Source: Sulfurimonas sp.
GTDB lineage: Bacteria; Campylobacterota; Campylobacteria; Campylobacterales; Sulfurimonadaceae
DNA: 8,607 bases
Assembly (NCBI GenBank): GCA_030646745.1
Contig: JAUSKV010000351.1
Span: 1 to 8,607, forward strand
Direction of reading: 5' to 3'
In this document: one piece after another, positions 1-6,993 of the stretch
Position numbering within the stretch: position 1 is the stretch's first letter
Layout of the letters: each line of letters opens with the position of its first letter
The notes under the pieces: model-generated
What the model saw: only the letters and a program-made list of their open reading frames with translations
The model's database searches: none
Told to the model about the DNA's origin: nothing
Translations under genes and position numbers: made by a program

Positions 1-333
1 GGTGCAAAAAGCGAACTCTCTGAAGCTAGAGACTCCTACAAAGAGACTAAAGAGATTTCACTCCGTCTTAGCGGGCTTAAAGAGGTGTATGAAGATAAAG
101 ACAAGGTTGAAAAAGCTCTGAAGCGAATTTTAGAACAACCCTCTCTCAGTGCTGCAAAAATAGAGCAGGAAAAAAAATCAACAGGCATCATAATCAGCTC
201 TAAGGATATGGATTTAGATGCCATTAATTCTCTTATGAGCAAGCTTTTAAATGGTCTCTACAGCATAAAAACAGTTGAAATAAAAAAGCTAAGTCCAACG
301 AACGCTAGCCTTGTGATGGAGATAACATGGTGA
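1..333 (+). CDS. gspM: GspM-like T2SS inner-membrane platform protein, C-terminal part (5' end outside window)
   Basis: The frame is open from the first base, so this is the last 110 residues of a longer protein. A GTG at 85 is an internal Val codon, not a likely start. Residues 1-57 are highly charged (Lys/Glu) and look helical or coiled-coil. Residues 58-110 begin with STGIIIS and end with LVMEITW, alternating beta-alpha-beta in the way of the small ferredoxin-like domain that closes GspM and PilO proteins. In T2SS, GspM is a bitopic inner-membrane protein that pairs with GspL in the assembly platform. Its stop overlaps the next start by 7 bp (ATGGTGA). The assignment rests on fold impression plus position just before gspN/gspC/gspD; there is no signature motif and the N-terminal membrane segment cannot be seen. 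A PilO-like name is the main alternative. Confidence 0.6.
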   Translation, partial: GAKSELSEARDSYKETKEISLRLSGLKEVYEDKDKVEKALKRILEQPSLSAAKIEQEKKSTGIIISSKDMDLDAINSLMSKLLNGLYSIKTVEIKKLSPTNASLVMEITW

Positions 334-860
334 AAAAAGTAACAAAATTTTTGGGCTACTTTGTATTTTTTATCTTGGCGCTTATGTACTTCGCCCCAAA
401 GGTGAGTCTCTATTATTTTTTAGAGAGCCGGTTAGCTCCGCTTGGAATTATTATCAGTACGGAAGATGCGACCGACAGAGGTTTTACTCTTGATGTCAAT
501 AACGCGAATATCTCTTTTAAATCGATTGAGAGCGCGAATATTGCAGAAATAAATGTAAAAATATTTGCTCTCTATAATGCGATAGATTTTAAAAATATCA
601 CGCTCTCAACCGCTGTAAAATCATTTGTACCACTGCATGCGGAGAGTGCAAATGTTAGGTACACGATTTTAGACCCGTTGAATCTTAAAGCAACGCTCAA
701 AGGAGAGTTTGGAGAGGCAGAAGCCGAGTTTAATATATCTAAATATGCACTCCATCTTGAGCTTTTACCCTCTGATTTGATGCTAAAAGAGTATAAAACA
801 ACGCTCCAAAACATGAAAAAAAATGAGAGCGGGAGGTATCTTTATGATAAAAATATCTAA
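327..860 (+). CDS. GspN-like T2SS-associated membrane protein (short, divergent)
   Basis: This 177-residue protein has one hydrophobic segment at about residues 7-31, starting KFLGYFVFFILALMYF. The rest is a mostly beta-type region with short alternating strands (about 38-150), predicted to lie in the periplasm. Such an anchored beta-rich layout resembles GspN, an accessory T2SS protein related to AsmA-type folds, and the position between a GspM-like gene and gspC fits. It is clearly shorter than the usual GspN of about 250 residues, and I see no diagnostic motif, so the name is tentative and no gene symbol is given. The start is supported by GGAG at 318-321, 5 nt before the ATG. It overlaps the upstream gene by 7 bp and gspC by 17 bp, which implies coupled translation. 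It could instead be a lineage-specific platform protein. Confidence 0.5.
   Translation: MVKKVTKFLGYFVFFILALMYFAPKVSLYYFLESRLAPLGIIISTEDATDRGFTLDVNNANISFKSIESANIAEINVKIFALYNAIDFKNITLSTAVKSFVPLHAESANVRYTILDPLNLKATLKGEFGEAEAEFNISKYALHLELLPSDLMLKEYKTTLQNMKKNESGRYLYDKNI
831..836 (+). promoter_or_regulatory. Strong ribosome binding site fixing the gspC start
   Basis: GGGAGG lies 7 nt before the ATG at 844. It falls inside the reading frame that begins at an earlier ATG at 823, which has no comparable site. This favours 844 as the true gspC start. Confidence 0.75.
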
Positions 861-1641
861 TTCGAAACTGCTTATTGTCTTTACAAGAGTGCTTATACTT
901 TTGGCTGTAGCAAAGATTATTTCTCTTGGCATGTGGTGGTATCTTCCAAGTGATGGAGTTGAACTGAATGTGAAAAAAAATTATGAGCCGAAATACCAAA
1001 AAGTAGATTTTAAAAATATGTTATCTAAGCCTAAAGAGAAGGGCAGTGCATCTAATTCTGCTGCTGTTGAGACTGTCAGTATTACCAACATGATTTTAAA
1101 AGGTCTCTATGCAAGAGACGATATGGGTTATATAATCATAGCACTGAAATCAGATCCTACAAAGACATCGATAGTCGCGATTGGAGAGGTTTATCAAGGA
1201 TACACTCTGAAATCTATAGAACTGTTAAGCGTTATATTTGAAAAAAATGGTAAAGATTTTGTATTAGAATTAGAAAAATCAGCTAATCTTCCTTTACTTT
1301 CAGCCCCACAAAGCGGTGCAGTCGTTTCGAGTGAAGTTTCCCGCACCGATATAGCTTCTTTCGCAAAAGACCCTGCGGCGATATGGAAAGATATCTCAAT
1401 AAATGAGGTGAAAAATGGGGATAAAATTACAGGCTTTAAAGTAACAAAAATAAATCCGAAATCAAAATTCGCTACTTTGGGTTTAATGGAAAACGATTTG
1501 ATAGTAAAGTTAAATAATGTTAAGTTGGAGTCTTACAAAGATGCCATAGAAGTGTATAAAAATATAGATAAAATTGACACGATACAAATCGTAGTCGTAA
1601 GAGATAACCAAGAGAAGGAATTAGTATATGAGATTCATTAG
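844..1641 (+). CDS. gspC: Type II secretion system protein GspC (inner-membrane clamp with C-terminal PDZ domain)
   Basis: GspC links the inner-membrane platform to the periplasmic N-domains of the secretin GspD and helps select substrates. With the start at 844 the protein has 265 residues: a short cytoplasmic N-terminus, one membrane helix at about 8-33, a linker, an HR-type domain at about 78-146 (with GEVYQGYTLKSIELLSVIF), a second linker, and a C-terminal PDZ domain at about 183-263. The PDZ carries the typical GLMENDLIVKLNNV turn, matching the 'GL..GD.I..ING' pattern of GspC PDZ domains. The order TM-HR-PDZ and the length are normal for the family. A 7-residue longer version from ATG 823 is possible but lacks its own ribosome site. 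The gene overlaps the GspN-like gene by 17 bp and gspD by 14 bp. The C-terminal PDZ, rather than a coiled coil, puts it with the Pul/Eps/Out type. Confidence 0.88.
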   Translation: MIKISNSKLLIVFTRVLILLAVAKIISLGMWWYLPSDGVELNVKKNYEPKYQKVDFKNMLSKPKEKGSASNSAAVETVSITNMILKGLYARDDMGYIIIALKSDPTKTSIVAIGEVYQGYTLKSIELLSVIFEKNGKDFVLELEKSANLPLLSAPQSGAVVSSEVSRTDIASFAKDPAAIWKDISINEVKNGDKITGFKVTKINPKSKFATLGLMENDLIVKLNNVKLESYKDAIEVYKNIDKIDTIQIVVVRDNQEKELVYEIH

Positions 1642-3517
1642 ATTTATGTTTTTAACACTTAGTTTAGTGTTAGTTTTATCGGCAAGAGAGCAGGTTAATG
1701 TCAACTTTTCGAATCTGGATATAGATGATTTTGTAAAGTTGGTATCAAAAATAACAAAGAAAAATATTTTGATTAGCAACAAAATACCAGGTACGGTTGA
1801 CTTTGTAAGCTCAACAGCCGTTTATGATGACGAACTTATGGGTATTTTAATATCTGTTTTAGAGTCTAAGGGCTTTACCCTTGTGCAAAGCGGCTCACTC
1901 TATGAGATTGTTCGTTCAGCCGATGCTGCTCAAAGCAATCTCAAAGTTGTAAAACAGGGAGAGAATCCTGATGGCTCGCTTATGGTTACACAAGCCATAA
2001 CTGTGACCGGCGAAAATGTTGATATTGTAGCAGCAAAAATCCGTTATCTTATCTCTAAAACTGCAAAGCTTATGACCATGAAAGAGAGCAATATGATTCT
2101 CATTACTGACTATCCTAAAAATATAGAGACTATAAAAAAGGTAATGAAAGATATAGATACAAATATTCAGGCAATAGTAAAAATTGTACCTATTAAATTT
2201 ACAGAGGGTAAAAAACTTCAGGCAAAGCTTATTGATATATCAAAATCACTTTTTAATGAACAAGTAGCAGCAGATGTAGTTAAAATTATTTTGGATGAGA
2301 ATACAAACTCAATCATAGTCGTAGCAAACGAACAGAATACAAAAAAAGTAGAGGGTTTAATAAAGAAACTTGATGTAGAGTCGAATATAAGCCATACGGT
2401 GCAGATTTTTAACCTTAAAAATTCTGATTCAAAATCAGTTTTGGCAAGCCTAAATGAAATTATCGCAAAGCAGACTTTTTCGGATCCTACACTCAAGCCA
2501 AATGTTTCCATGAGTGAAGAGATAAATGCCATTATAGCAGTAGGCGAACCTGAGATTATCAAAGGTATAAAATATATTATTGATGAGCTTGACATGGAGA
2601 AATATCAGGTTTATGTACAGGCAAGGGTAATAGAGATAAACAAAAATAACACGGAAGCTCTAGGTACGAAATGGGGGTTTGATGGTGCATTAGTGAGTTC
2701 AAGCGGAGGACTCTACTCTTTAGCAACAAACTTTGGAGGAACCTCTATCTCTCCTGCGGCGGCAAAACTAATTACTTTACCTAAAAATTTAGACTCTGGT
2801 TTTGCTTTGGGTGCAGCTATAGATTTTTTACAAACAAATGGTGCTTCAAAAGCATTGTCGAATCCATCCATACTTTGTGTAAATAATAAAGAGTCATCCA
2901 TCTATGTCGGTAAAACTATTTCTGTCTCGACGGGTACCATATCTAACTCAACTGTGGGTGCGGGACTCACAAGCAGCTATAAAAGAGAGGAGGTTGGTTT
3001 AACTCTGAAAATCAAACCTCGTGTATCCTCTACAGATAAAGTAACTCTTGATGTTGAGACAAAATTGGAAAATATTTTGGATGACGGCTCTAATAATGCA
3101 ACGGGACAGCCGGTTACATCTAAGCAAGAAGTAAAAACGCAGGCGATACTCCGCCATGGAGAGAGCATTATTATAGGGGGTCTTGTAAAAAGTTATGATG
3201 TAACTGCTATTAGCAAAGTTCCGCTTTTGGGAGATATTCCACTTCTTGGCGATTATCTCTTTTCATCCGAGTCCACAACAAATCAAAAAGATAATTTAGT
3301 AGTGATTTTGACACCTTATGTAATAGATAAGAGTGAAAAATTGTCTCAACTTCAAAAAGATTTGGGTGTTTTGGCAAATCTTCAAAGAGATTATAATGAA
3401 AAGATTTTCAAAAAAATAGAGAAGAATGGAAAAATCAATGTGCTTGATATAGAAACCGGAGAGGTTGTGCAAACAGATAAAAGTAGCGCAACAGATACTA
3501 TCTCCGAGGAGAAATAG
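1628..3517 (+). CDS. gspD: Type II secretion system secretin GspD
   Basis: GspD forms the multimeric outer-membrane channel through which folded exoproteins leave. The 629-residue precursor has a Sec signal peptide at about residues 1-19 (MRFIRFMFLTLSLVLVLSA), with no lipobox Cys. Then come an N0 domain (about 22-92), N1 (about 120-178), N2 (about 183-250), N3 (about 256-325) and the secretin barrel domain (about 326-565). The barrel holds SNPSILCVNN (411-420), VGLTLKIKPRV (456-466) and the secretin signature VPLLGDIPLLGDYLF (531-545), followed by NLVVILTPYVI. The tail after 566 is charged and partly helical. Length and domain order fit the family. AAGGA at 1615-1619, 8 nt before the ATG, supports the start. 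The gene overlaps gspC by 14 bp and its TAG stop directly abuts the gspE ATG. The N0 domain and the operon context favour GspD over a type IV pilus PilQ. Confidence 0.93.
   Translation: MRFIRFMFLTLSLVLVLSAREQVNVNFSNLDIDDFVKLVSKITKKNILISNKIPGTVDFVSSTAVYDDELMGILISVLESKGFTLVQSGSLYEIVRSADAAQSNLKVVKQGENPDGSLMVTQAITVTGENVDIVAAKIRYLISKTAKLMTMKESNMILITDYPKNIETIKKVMKDIDTNIQAIVKIVPIKFTEGKKLQAKLIDISKSLFNEQVAADVVKIILDENTNSIIVVANEQNTKKVEGLIKKLDVESNISHTVQIFNLKNSDSKSVLASLNEIIAKQTFSDPTLKPNVSMSEEINAIIAVGEPEIIKGIKYIIDELDMEKYQVYVQARVIEINKNNTEALGTKWGFDGALVSSSGGLYSLATNFGGTSISPAAAKLITLPKNLDSGFALGAAIDFLQTNGASKALSNPSILCVNNKESSIYVGKTISVSTGTISNSTVGAGLTSSYKREEVGLTLKIKPRVSSTDKVTLDVETKLENILDDGSNNATGQPVTSKQEVKTQAILRHGESIIIGGLVKSYDVTAISKVPLLGDIPLLGDYLFSSESTTNQKDNLVVILTPYVIDKSEKLSQLQKDLGVLANLQRDYNEKIFKKIEKNGKINVLDIETGEVVQTDKSSATDTISEEK
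1653..1672 (+). other. Perfect 7-bp inverted repeat (stem-loop) early in gspD
   Basis: TAACACT (1653-1659) and AGTGTTA (1666-1672) are exact reverse complements around a 6-nt loop TAGTTT. A U-G pair can extend the stem by one. It sits 11 nt after the gspC stop and 25 nt into gspD, inside the signal-peptide codons, and is followed by a short T run (1674-1677). It could modulate gspD translation or cause partial transcription attenuation. It may equally be a by-product of repeated Leu/Val/Ser codons. The stem has only two G-C pairs. Confidence 0.35.
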
Positions 3518-5032
3518 ATGCTCGTTTTGGAACCTCTTCACAACTTAAAACTAGAAGTATATGAGCCGCAAGAGATTAAAACTGACATGAGTGTAAAAAA
3601 CTATCTTCTTTTTAGTGAGCTGCATGGAGAAGTTTGTGCTTTTATGTGTGAGCAGTATTTGGTTCAGGCAAGTAACTTCTACTCAAAACTACAAAACAGA
3701 TATCCCCTTTACATGTTGGACGAGGACTCATACGATAGACTTTACAACCGTTTTTTAGAGCTTCGCACCGATAAAGCTATAGAGAACATGCAAGAAGATT
3801 CAAATGAAGAGGGCGAAGATGAACTCTCTTTAACAGATTTTTTGAGAACCTCTTCTGATATTTTAACAAGTGAAGAGTCTGCTCCGATTATAAAATTTGT
3901 AAATGCTCTCTTCTATCAGGCTATTAAAAAAAGAGCTTCAGATATTCATATTGAGGTTCAAGAAAAACGGGGTGAAGTTCGGTTTAGAATAGACGGGATG
4001 TTGATAAAAAATGCGGATTTAGACAAAAAAGTAATCAATCTCATTGTCAGCCGTATAAAAGTTATATCTAATCTAGATATTTCAGAGAAAAGAATTCCTC
4101 AAGATGGACGAACGCAGATAAAAATTGCGGGCGAGAGTTTAGATGTCCGTGTCTCTATTTTGCCAACCTTTTATGGCGAAAGAGTCGTTATGAGACTCCT
4201 CATGCAGAGTTCTCAAATACCTCAAATTGATGAGCTTGGATTTGACAACGAAATTATTGATGATGTAAAAAAACTGCTCCGCTCATCGCATGGAATTATA
4301 CTTGTAACAGGACCGACGGGAAGCGGTAAAACAACCTCTCTCCACTCATTTTTAAGAGAAGTTGAAGAGCCGCACAAAAATCTTTTAACCGTTGAAGATC
4401 CAGTGGAGTACAAGTCTGACAACATTGCCCAGATTCAGGTAAATGAAAAGGTCGGGCTTACTTTTGCCGCGGCATTGCGCTCTATTTTGCGACAAGACCC
4501 TGATGTTATTATGATTGGTGAGATTCGTGATGAAGAGACGGCAGCAATCGCCGTTCGTGCCGCACTTACGGGTCACTTGGTTTTTTCAACACTTCATACA
4601 AACTCGGCAGCTGCAACAATCTCAAGACTCGCCGACATGAAGATACAACCCTTTTTAATCTCCTCTTCCCTTCTTGGAATTTTGGCTCAAAGACTTGTTC
4701 GCGTTTTATGTAATGATTGCAAGGAAGAGGATGTTATTGCAGAAGAGTTCTCGGAATATTATAATTTAGACAGAAGTGCCAAAATATATAAGTCGGTTGG
4801 TTGTAAGGCATGTAACTATAGCGGTTACAGCGGTCGCCGTTCTATCGGTGAGCTTTTGGTTATGAATGACAGAGTGAGAGATTTGCTTGTCACTACAACG
4901 GATGAGCATACAATAAAAACGGCTCTAGAAAAGGATGGACTCAAAACAATAGCCTATCAACTTTCGCAAATGTTGTTAAATGCTGAAACATCCCTTGATG
5001 AAGCGATTAGAATCGGTTTAGGGCATGCATAA
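3518..5032 (+). CDS. gspE: Type II secretion system ATPase GspE
   Basis: GspE is the cytoplasmic hexameric ATPase that drives pseudopilus assembly, docked on GspL/GspF. The protein has 504 residues, a normal family length. The N-terminal part (about 1-115) is divergent and ends in an acidic stretch (91-102). Next comes EESAPIIKFVNALFYQAIKKRASDIHIE from about 119, where the N2 domain typical of GspE begins. The nucleotide-binding motifs are all present: Walker A GPTGSGKT (265-272, Lys271), Asp box TVEDPVEY (291-298), Walker B IMIGEIRDEE (331-340, Glu335) and His box TGHLVFSTLHTN (351-362). A zinc-binding four-Cys element follows, with CNDC at 398-401 and CKAC at 429-432, as in EpsE/GspE. GAGGAGA at 3506-3512 gives a strong ribosome site 5 nt before the ATG, which immediately follows the gspD stop. 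PilB is the main alternative, but the secretin and GspC neighbours favour GspE. Confidence 0.93.
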   Translation: MLVLEPLHNLKLEVYEPQEIKTDMSVKNYLLFSELHGEVCAFMCEQYLVQASNFYSKLQNRYPLYMLDEDSYDRLYNRFLELRTDKAIENMQEDSNEEGEDELSLTDFLRTSSDILTSEESAPIIKFVNALFYQAIKKRASDIHIEVQEKRGEVRFRIDGMLIKNADLDKKVINLIVSRIKVISNLDISEKRIPQDGRTQIKIAGESLDVRVSILPTFYGERVVMRLLMQSSQIPQIDELGFDNEIIDDVKKLLRSSHGIILVTGPTGSGKTTSLHSFLREVEEPHKNLLTVEDPVEYKSDNIAQIQVNEKVGLTFAAALRSILRQDPDVIMIGEIRDEETAAIAVRAALTGHLVFSTLHTNSAAATISRLADMKIQPFLISSSLLGILAQRLVRVLCNDCKEEDVIAEEFSEYYNLDRSAKIYKSVGCKACNYSGYSGRRSIGELLVMNDRVRDLLVTTTDEHTIKTALEKDGLKTIAYQLSQMLLNAETSLDEAIRIGLGHA

Positions 5033-5498
5033 AAAAGCCAAACGAGCTTTTACTCTTATAGAAGTTATGGTTGCCGTTATGATTATTTCAGTGGTAATCT
5101 TGGCACTGATAGAGATGTTTGCAAATAATATACATATATTTTCCGGACTAAAAAAACAGACACATATAAACCCATACGCCTCATTTTTTATATCAAATCC
5201 TGATTATGGCTTGGAGACAAAAAGCGCTGTTTTATATGATTTGGTAAGCGATTTTAAATTAGAAGATGATTTGCTAAGAGAGCTTAAAAACATAAAGGTT
5301 GAAGTGGTTTATCAGGTAGTAGAGAAGATAGATTTGGGCGAATATGACGACATGAATAAAGATAAAAGTAATGAGAGTGATAGAGGCGAAAAAACAGATA
5401 GAGAAGTAAAGACAAATGCGATTTTTGAGATAGGAAAAACAGTAATTAAGACGAGTGAAGCATCCACTGCTCTTCTTAGACTAAGGATTGAACAGTGA
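5025..5498 (+). CDS. gspI: T2SS minor pseudopilin, probably GspI
   Basis: This 157-residue protein begins MHKKAKRA followed by the prepilin motif FTLIEV and a hydrophobic helix (about 9-32), so it should be cut by a prepilin peptidase between Ala8 and Phe9. Glu13 would be the conserved Glu5 of the mature protein. Minor pseudopilins such as GspI sit at the tip of the T2SS pseudopilus. The GspI call rests on the IEVMVAVMIISVVILAL helix, the small size and the position just before a gspJ-like gene; the globular part has no motif I recognise. Two oddities are Ala rather than Gly before the cleavage point, and a strongly charged Asp/Lys/Glu segment at about 103-129 that looks like a disordered insert. 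The start overlaps gspE by 8 bp and has no good ribosome site of its own, suggesting translational coupling. GspH or another pseudopilin is possible. Confidence 0.65.
   Translation: MHKKAKRAFTLIEVMVAVMIISVVILALIEMFANNIHIFSGLKKQTHINPYASFFISNPDYGLETKSAVLYDLVSDFKLEDDLLRELKNIKVEVVYQVVEKIDLGEYDDMNKDKSNESDRGEKTDREVKTNAIFEIGKTVIKTSEASTALLRLRIEQ
5483..5487 (+). promoter_or_regulatory. Ribosome binding site supporting the GTG start of gspJ
   Basis: AAGGA lies 7 nt before the GTG at 5495. It lies inside the upstream pseudopilin gene, and the GTG gives the short basic leader expected of a prepilin, so the GTG start is well supported. Confidence 0.65.
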
Positions 5499-6016
5499 GA
5501 AGAGGATTTACACTCATTGAACTACTCATCTCTATAACCATTTTATCTATCATGATGCTGTTTTTATATAAAAGTTACGCTTCGCTCAATCACTCAAACA
5601 GTTTTTACAAAAAAGAGGTAAAAGATATAAAAGAGGAGGAGACTCTAAAAAAAGTTATCTTTCTGGATTTCTCTTTAGCTCTGAGCCAATCAACAACAAT
5701 TTTAAATCAAGATAAAAAAGAGGATATTATACTTATGCAAAGTTCAAACTCCTTGCATAATATGTACAATCCGTATGTTGCTTATATAGTAAAAAATCAA
5801 AAACTTTATAGATTAGAGTCACTCAAACCACTCCTCTACCCCCTAAGTGTGGATAGTGAATTTAGCGTGGATACTATTGGCGAAGTGAATAGTTTTAGAA
5901 TTTATAAGTCTGATAAAAAGATAGGAGATACAGTTCCTGAACTTTTTTTAGTGCATGCGGATTTTAAAGAGAAAAAGGATATTTTACTTAAAATAAAGGC
6001 ACTAAACTCAAAATAA
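5495..6016 (+). CDS. gspJ: T2SS minor pseudopilin, probably GspJ
   Basis: The protein has 173 residues and starts at a GTG that shares GTGA with the previous stop (4-bp overlap). Its leader is only four residues, MRRG, followed by FTLIELL and a hydrophobic helix (about 5-26). Prepilin peptidase should cut between Gly4 and Phe5, and Glu9 is the mature Glu5. The rest is a mixed alpha/beta globular domain containing LYRLESLKPLLYPL (104-117). A pseudopilin directly after gspI and somewhat larger than it fits GspJ, which joins GspI and GspK in the tip complex. No GspK follows; the next genes are for sulfate activation. The prepilin class is certain from the motif; the J assignment depends on order and size. 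It is the last T2SS gene seen. Confidence 0.65.
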   Translation: MRRGFTLIELLISITILSIMMLFLYKSYASLNHSNSFYKKEVKDIKEEETLKKVIFLDFSLALSQSTTILNQDKKEDIILMQSSNSLHNMYNPYVAYIVKNQKLYRLESLKPLLYPLSVDSEFSVDTIGEVNSFRIYKSDKKIGDTVPELFLVHADFKEKKDILLKIKALNSK

Positions 6017-6093
6017 AGAGTTAATTTTCAGGGGCGAAATTTGTTGGAAAAATTTAAAATTAAGATTAGAAATAAGCATTTGAAAGTAATAAA
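6017..6093 (+). promoter_or_regulatory. Intergenic gap before cysD, with a possible weak promoter
   Basis: This is the only real gap between genes in the window. TAAAAT at 6055-6060 matches five of six bases of a sigma-70 -10 box and would start transcription near 6067. No -35 box sits at the right spacing, although vegetative promoters in Campylobacterota often lack one. The ribosome site for cysD is poor (GAAAG at 6082-6086). There is no GC-rich hairpin with a T run, so read-through from gspJ is possible. Confidence 0.3.
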
Positions 6094-6993
6094 ATGAAAA
6101 ATGTACATTTGCAACAATTGGAAAATCAATCTATCCATATCATAAGAGAAGCCATAGTAACTGCATTAAATCCTGCTATGCTTTACAGTATCGGCAAAGA
6201 TAGTTCGGTTATGCTTCATCTTGCACAGAAGGCATTTTACCCCGCAATTCCTCCCTTTCCTCTTGTCCATGTGGACACACTTTGGAAGTTTAAAGAGATG
6301 ATAGCGTTTCGTGATACAAGAGCGGCAGAAGTTGGGATGGAACTTATAGTGTATTCAAATCCTCAAGGCGCAGAGATAGATATTTCACCCTTTATACATG
6401 GAAGTAAATTGCATACGGATAGGATGAAAACAGAAGCACTCAAGCAGGTACTTGATAAGCATAAATTTGATGTTCTACTCGGCGGTGCCAGACGGGATGA
6501 AGAACAGAGTCGTGCAAAAGAGAGGATTTTCTCTTTTCGTGACAAAAACCATGCATGGAACCCAAAACTCCAACGCCCGGAGCTGTGGAATTTATACAAT
6601 TCCAATATAAATAGTGATGAATCCATAAGAGTTTTTCCACTCTCAAACTGGACTGAAAAAGATATTTGGGAGTACATAAAACAAGAAAATATTCCAATTG
6701 TTCCGCTTTATTTTGCCGCACAAAGAGAGGTTGTAGAGTTTGAGGGGATGAAGATATTAGTAGATGATGAAAGAGTTCCAAAAGAGCTTTTAAAAGAGGC
6801 AAAAACTGAGTTGGTTCGGTTTAGAACACTAGGGTGTTATCCGCTAACCGGAGCTATTAATTCAGATGCAGATACTTTAGATAAGATAGTTAATGAGATG
6901 ACACATGCAACTACAAGTGAGAGAAGCGGACGCGCAATAGACAAAGACCAGATAGGTTCTATGGAAAAGAAAAAACTGCAAGGTTACTTTTAA
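6094..6993 (+). CDS. cysD: Sulfate adenylyltransferase subunit 2 (CysD, ATP sulfurylase catalytic subunit)
   Basis: CysD makes adenosine 5'-phosphosulfate (APS) and pyrophosphate from ATP and sulfate in the cytoplasm, driven by GTP hydrolysis in its partner CysN. The 299-residue protein is collinear with Escherichia coli CysD (302 residues) as I recall it. It has SIHIIRE near the start, the PP-loop SIGKDSSVM (32-40), [11 protein letters not shown] (59-69), [16 protein letters not shown] (130-145), [15 protein letters not shown] (181-195), [14 protein letters not shown] (241-254) and the C-terminal [21 protein letters not shown] followed by LQGYF. No key motif is missing. The TAA stop overlaps the ATG of cysNC by one base (TAATG), so the two subunits are probably translationally coupled. 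The enzyme serves either assimilation or PAPS supply for sulfation (NodP-type); sequence alone does not separate these. Confidence 0.96.
   Translation: MKNVHLQQLENQSIHIIREAIVTALNPAMLYSIGKDSSVMLHLAQKAFYPAIPPFPLVHVDTLWKFKEMIAFRDTRAAEVGMELIVYSNPQGAEIDISPFIHGSKLHTDRMKTEALKQVLDKHKFDVLLGGARRDEEQSRAKERIFSFRDKNHAWNPKLQRPELWNLYNSNINSDESIRVFPLSNWTEKDIWEYIKQENIPIVPLYFAAQREVVEFEGMKILVDDERVPKELLKEAKTELVRFRTLGCYPLTGAINSDADTLDKIVNEMTHATTSERSGRAIDKDQIGSMEKKKLQGYF

Noticed and set aside
85..87. GTG as a start for an 82-residue protein
   Set aside because: The same frame is open back to base 1 and codes for a continuous charged helix, so this is an internal Val codon of a truncated gene.
823..825. Upstream ATG as the gspC start
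   Set aside because: It adds seven residues ahead of a normal N-terminus, and the strong ribosome site GGGAGG lies downstream of it, properly spaced for the ATG at 844.
583..1019. 16-bp exact repeat TAGATTTTAAAAATAT at 583-598 and 1004-1019
   Set aside because: Both copies encode Asp-Phe-Lys-Asn in different genes, and the sequence is low-complexity A/T. Chance in an AT-rich genome is enough to explain it.
2218..2595. 125-codon open frame on the minus strand
   Set aside because: It lies wholly inside gspD, has no ribosome site or recognisable domain, and its composition is that of an antisense shadow of Lys/Glu-rich codons.
6037..6055. AAATTT repeated with a 7-nt loop, considered as a terminator for the T2SS operon
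   Set aside because: The stem is only six A-T pairs and is followed by mixed A/T rather than a T run, so it would be too weak.
6363..6802. Two overlapping minus-strand open frames of 104 and 120 codons
   Set aside because: Both are antisense to the highly conserved cysD coding sequence, where conserved motifs account for every codon on the plus strand.
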